The translations under genes were made by a program, and so were the position numbers. Below, in pieces: positions 40,973 to 43,748 of a stretch of DNA of 43,748 bases. The stretch is from NCBI RefSeq assembly GCF_040545805.1, contig NZ_JBEPMO010000019.1, positions 1 to 43,748 on the forward strand. The letters are read 5' to 3'. Under the pieces are notes generated by a model. That model had not been told where the DNA came from, ran no database searches, and saw only the letters and a program-made list of their open reading frames with translations. Each line of letters begins with the position of its first letter. Position 1 is the stretch's first letter. The stretch comes from Moheibacter stercoris. Its GTDB lineage: Bacteria > Bacteroidota > Bacteroidia > Flavobacteriales > Weeksellaceae.

Positions 40973-41854
40973 ATGAAATTTCTGTCCAATAAATGGTTTT
41001 TACTAGTCATCTTATCCCTCACTTGGGGTAGTTCTTTTATCCTAATTAAACAAAGTATCAAAGTTTATGAACCTATGCAGGTTGGAGCTTTGCGTTTGAC
41101 GATTGCAGGGCTTGTTTTGGTGTTTTTTGGGATTCGAAATTTCAAATTCATACCCAAAAAATTATTGCCTTGGGTAATTATTGGCGGATGTTGTGGGAAT
41201 TTCATTCCCATGTTTTTATTTCCTATCGCTCAACAAGAAGTGAGCAGTTCCATGGCGGGAATCTTGGATTCTTTGGTTCCGATTTTCATTTTGATATTGG
41301 GTTATATCTTTTTTGGAATCAAAAGTAGATGGTCGCAGATTTTGGGAGCTATTGTAGGATTTGTAGGAGCTGCCATTTTGATGATGGACGATGGTTCTGG
41401 TCAAAAAAGTGACGTGTTTCATTCGATGTTGATTGTTTTGGCAACTGCTTTATATGGTACCAGTGGATTGATTGTTGGGAGATTTTTAAATGGCATACAA
41501 TCTTTTAAATTGAGTTCGGTCGTTTTTACGATTTGGCTAGGACCTTCTTTGTTGATTTTAGGATTTACGGGATTTCTAACCGAATTTAAAGCTACGCCTG
41601 AGCAAATAGAAGGTTTGGGGTATGTGGCGATTTTAGGTTTGGTAGGGACAGCAGGTGCTATGATTTTGTACTACAAATTAATTCAACAAACCAATGCTAT
41701 TTTTGCCTCTGTGGTAACCTATTTGATGCCTATTGTGGCAGTGGGTTGGGGAATTTTGGATGGTGAAAAATTGACATGGATACATGCAATTGGAGGAATT
41801 TTAATTCTTGCAGGAGTGTATCTGATTCAAATGAAACCAAAAGCTAAAGCATAA
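40973..41854 (+). CDS. EamA/DMT-family transporter
   Basis: A 293-residue drug/metabolite-type exporter with ten predicted helices in two EamA halves (LTWGSSFILIKQS and GSGQ-KSDVFHSMLIVLATALYGTSG). The ATG at 40973 gives MKFLSNKWFLLVILSLTWGS, the typical first helix. Upstream in-frame codons (GTG at 40937) lie in the terminator region and are rejected. A promoter-like CACTTTTG (40961-40968) ends four bases before the ATG, so the mRNA may be leaderless. The substrate cannot be predicted. Confidence 0.92.
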   Translation: MKFLSNKWFLLVILSLTWGSSFILIKQSIKVYEPMQVGALRLTIAGLVLVFFGIRNFKFIPKKLLPWVIIGGCCGNFIPMFLFPIAQQEVSSSMAGILDSLVPIFILILGYIFFGIKSRWSQILGAIVGFVGAAILMMDDGSGQKSDVFHSMLIVLATALYGTSGLIVGRFLNGIQSFKLSSVVFTIWLGPSLLILGFTGFLTEFKATPEQIEGLGYVAILGLVGTAGAMILYYKLIQQTNAIFASVVTYLMPIVAVGWGILDGEKLTWIHAIGGILILAGVYLIQMKPKAKA

Positions 41855-41857
41855 AAA

Positions 41858-41881
41858 AATCCCACTTGAAAAAGTGGGATT
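41858..41881. terminator. Bidirectional terminator with GAAA tetraloop
   Basis: AATCCCACTT (41858-41867) pairs with AAGTGGGATT (41872-41881) around GAAA. There is a T-run on both strands. It lies between convergent EamA and PfkB genes. Confidence 0.93.
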
Positions 41882-41904
41882 GTCTTTTTATAGATAGGAT
41901 TGAA

Positions 41905-42828
41905 TTAATCCAATTCAATATCAAAATTGGTCAAGCTTTTGAAAACATCCAAACGATCAAGTAGATCTTCTTCTGTTAATTCAGCCAAACGATCGGTACC
42001 AAATTTCTCTACAGTAAACGATGCTAATGCACTACCGTAGATAATTGCACGTTTCATGTTTTCGAATGAATAGTTTTGAGTCTTTGCTAGGAATCCAGAG
42101 AATCCACCAGCAAATGTATCACCAGCACCCGTTGGGTCAAATACATCTTCCAATGGCAATGCTGGAGCAAAGAATACATGGTTTCCTTGGAACAATAAAG
42201 CTCCATGTTCTCCTTTCTTGATGATCAGGGTATGAGGTCCCATTTGCAAAATCTTTTTCGCAGCTTTTACCAAACTATATTCTTTACTCATTTGACGCGC
42301 TTCTTCGTCATTGATGGTTAAAACGTCTACATCTTTTAAAACATCCATCAATTCGTCCCAAGTCAAATCCATCCAGAAATTCATCGTGTCTAGGATAACC
42401 AATTTCGGACGCTCTTCTAATTGATTTAAAACCGATTTTTGAACCAATGGATGCAAGTTTCCTAACATCAATACTTCTGGTCTTTTCCATCCTTCTGGAA
42501 CGATAGGTTGGAAATTTTCCAAAACGTTTAATTCGGTTACCAAGGTATCACGAGAATTCATGTCGTTGTGGTATCTTCCAGACCAATAAAAGGTTTTCCC
42601 TTCTGGTTTGGTTTCGATTCCGCTTAAATCAAGACCTTTTGATGACATCAAGTCCGTATATTCTTGTGGAAAGTCTCCACCAATAACTGATACGATACCT
42701 GTTTTCACGTCCAACATTGAAGAAGCCATTCCAATAAAGGTTGCAGCACCTCCTAAGATTTTGTCTGTTTTTCCAAATGGCGTTTCAATTTGATCGAAAG
42801 CGACCGTACCAACTACTAATAAACTCAT
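41905..42828 (-). CDS. PfkB-family carbohydrate/nucleoside kinase
   Basis: A 307-residue ribokinase-superfamily kinase. The N-terminal GGAATFIGMASSML is the substrate side. The ATP-side motif DPTGAGDTFAGGFSGFL carries the catalytic Asp and the anion hole. The spacing resembles adenosine-kinase-like bacterial proteins (sugar kinase annotation in Bacteroidota), but the substrate cannot be fixed; sugars, nucleosides or hydroxymethylpyrimidine are all possible in this family. It is monocistronic, with a well-formed promoter. Confidence 0.9.
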   Translation of the reverse strand: MSLLVVGTVAFDQIETPFGKTDKILGGAATFIGMASSMLDVKTGIVSVIGGDFPQEYTDLMSSKGLDLSGIETKPEGKTFYWSGRYHNDMNSRDTLVTELNVLENFQPIVPEGWKRPEVLMLGNLHPLVQKSVLNQLEERPKLVILDTMNFWMDLTWDELMDVLKDVDVLTINDEEARQMSKEYSLVKAAKKILQMGPHTLIIKKGEHGALLFQGNHVFFAPALPLEDVFDPTGAGDTFAGGFSGFLAKTQNYSFENMKRAIIYGSALASFTVEKFGTDRLAELTEEDLLDRLDVFKSLTNFDIELD

Positions 42829-42843
42829 AGGTTAAATTTTGTG

Positions 42844-42851
42844 CAAATATA
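42844..42851 (-). promoter_or_regulatory. -7 element of the PfkB gene (TATATTTG)
   Basis: A minus-strand TATATTTG followed by CACAAAATTTAACCT and the ATG. The predicted leader is about 10-12 bases. The sequence from TATATTTGCA onward is almost the same as at the mevalonate kinase operon. Confidence 0.6.
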
Positions 42852-42943
42852 CCTTTTTTGATTTATCTGTGCCCCAAAGCTTCTCGGTTAAATTTTAACC
42901 AATTCCTAACGAAACGATGTAAGTGGGACATCAAAACTTTTGG

Positions 42944-42951
42944 TAGCTTTG
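42944..42951 (+). promoter_or_regulatory. -7 element of the HAD gene (TAGCTTTG)
   Basis: An exact TAnnTTTG match ending eight bases before the ATG. The inferred transcript would have a leader of only about four bases. Confidence 0.55.
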
Positions 42952-42958
42952 CGGACTT

Positions 42959-43657
42959 ATGGAAAATATCAAACACGTCTTTTTTGATTTAGACAACACC
43001 CTTTGGGATTATCGCCGAAATGCCAATATTACATTGGTGAAATTATACGAAGAGTTTCAAGTAGAGGAAAAATATGGATTTACCTTCAAAGAATTTTATC
43101 CGTTTTACTATGAAAGCAACGAACAATTATGGGCAGATTATAGAGATGGAAAAGTAACCAAAGATGAGCTACGTGCGAGAAGATTTCCAGAAGCTTTTGC
43201 GGAAATGGGATTGCCCAATTTTGAACATGCATTGGAATTTGAACGCCGTTTCGTCGATGAGGTGACCACTTCCAATTATGTCGTAGAAGGAGCAGAAGAA
43301 GTTTTGGAATACCTAAAAGATAAATATACCCTTCACATTCTTTCCAATGGTTTCGAGGAAGTCACACACAGCAAAATTAACGGAAGCATTGTAAAAGATT
43401 ACGTCCAAACCATTACAACGGCAGAAGGAGCGGGCGCACCAAAACCAGAACCTCTAGCTTTTCAAACCTCATTGGACAAAGCCCAAGCAAAGGCAGAAGA
43501 GTCGGTTTACATTGGTGATGATTGGATCGCCGATATGATTGGCGCAACGCGTATGGGTATGCATGCTATTTTCTTCAATCCGCTCAATGAAAATCATATG
43601 TGGATCGAAGAAGTTCCAGTGATTGAGAAGTTGGTGGAATTGAAGGAGTATCTTTAG
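42959..43657 (+). CDS. HAD-family hydrolase, YjjG-like (nucleotidase)
   Basis: A 232-residue HAD phosphatase. Motif I is DLDNTLWDY, motif II is ILSNGFEE, the motif III Lys is in APKPEPLAFQ, and motif IV is VYIGDDWIADMIGA. A helical C1 cap lies between motifs I and II. The match to the YjjG (dUMP/noncanonical pyrimidine nucleotidase) subgroup is good but does not prove the substrate. The stop codon TAG overlaps the first unit of the 7-bp tandem array that runs to the end of the window. Confidence 0.9.
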   Translation: MENIKHVFFDLDNTLWDYRRNANITLVKLYEEFQVEEKYGFTFKEFYPFYYESNEQLWADYRDGKVTKDELRARRFPEAFAEMGLPNFEHALEFERRFVDEVTTSNYVVEGAEEVLEYLKDKYTLHILSNGFEEVTHSKINGSIVKDYVQTITTAEGAGAPKPEPLAFQTSLDKAQAKAEESVYIGDDWIADMIGATRMGMHAIFFNPLNENHMWIEEVPVIEKLVELKEYL

Positions 43658-43748
43658 TATTAAGTATTAAGTATTAAGTATTAAGTATTAAGTATTAAGT
43701 ATTAAGTATTAAGTATTAAGTATTAAGTATTAAGTATTAAGTATTAAG
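43656..43748. repeat. Perfect 7-bp tandem array (AGTATTA)n
   Basis: At least 13 uninterrupted copies of AGTATTA (TAATACT on the other strand), with no visible variation, continue past the window edge. The first unit contains the last two bases of the HAD stop codon. It is noncoding in this window. Perfect copies imply recent expansion by slippage, or an assembly artefact at a contig edge. Confidence 0.95.

Noticed and set aside
43656..43748. CRISPR-like repetition
   Set aside because: The units are 7 bases, contiguous and without spacers, so this is a simple tandem repeat.
1..43748. tRNA, rRNA, intact insertion sequences or prophage genes
   Set aside because: Nothing with cloverleaf, rRNA or transposase/integrase features was recognised in any part of the window.

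Overview
The window looks like chromosomal DNA of a member of the Bacteroidota, most likely class Flavobacteriia. The evidence is the AT-rich coding style, intergenic promoters with the Bacteroidota -7 element TAnnTTTG and little sign of Shine-Dalgarno sites, an arginine pathway built on acylated intermediates (AOTCase/SOTCase-type transcarbamylase), mevalonate-pathway genes beside a UbiA prenyltransferase, several lipoproteins, and the intergenic repeat families seen in flavobacterial genomes. I cannot name the genus. I see no rRNA, tRNA, CRISPR array, prophage or intact insertion sequence.

Layout. 1-295 is repeat-rich DNA ahead of polA (296-3100). 3.2-9.0 kb holds a secreted protein of unknown function, a pirin, a repeat-filled 494-base gap, htpG with a possible heat-shock promoter, and a WG-repeat lipoprotein. 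9.07-21.5 kb is a large arginine/carbamoyl-phosphate locus. On the minus strand, reading from 19397 downwards, it runs acyltransferase (argA-like), argR, argG, argC, argD, carA, a broken GxxExxY gene, carB, argF'. argB and argE diverge on the plus strand. The 244-base divergent control region holds back-to-back promoters, candidate ArgR sites, and an unannotated 21-codon leader ORF overlapping a strong GC-rich hairpin. argH is not in the window.

21.5-24.6 kb has an RluB-type pseudouridine synthase, then mevalonate kinase, a small GNAT and UbiA in one operon, consistent with isoprenoid ether-lipid or quinone synthesis. 24.8-26.1 kb is an AT-rich gene of unknown function with a C-terminal zinc-finger-like end. 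26.05-29.1 kb is a four-gene minus-strand operon (UPF0126 channel, formimidoylglutamase, secreted protein, manA). 29.2-31.9 kb holds a nuclease/phosphatase-family protein, deoC and a duplicated-domain lipoprotein. 32-34.5 kb is a ferrous-iron uptake operon feoA-feoB plus a 53-residue Cys-rich membrane protein. 34.6-36.0 kb has a DUF423 protein, a small secreted protein and an unusual lipoprotein inorganic pyrophosphatase.

36.1-40.8 kb is a divergent envelope-glycan region. An ArnT-like GT39 transferase, an SDR and an ElaA-type GNAT read leftward. A polyprenyl-phosphate GT2 and a flippase-like protein read rightward. The window ends with an EamA exporter, a PfkB kinase, a YjjG-like HAD phosphatase, and a perfect 7-bp tandem array that runs off the edge.

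The most interesting element is the arginine-operon leader. Its coding, hairpin and long-range pairing features fit an attenuator that I do not recognise.
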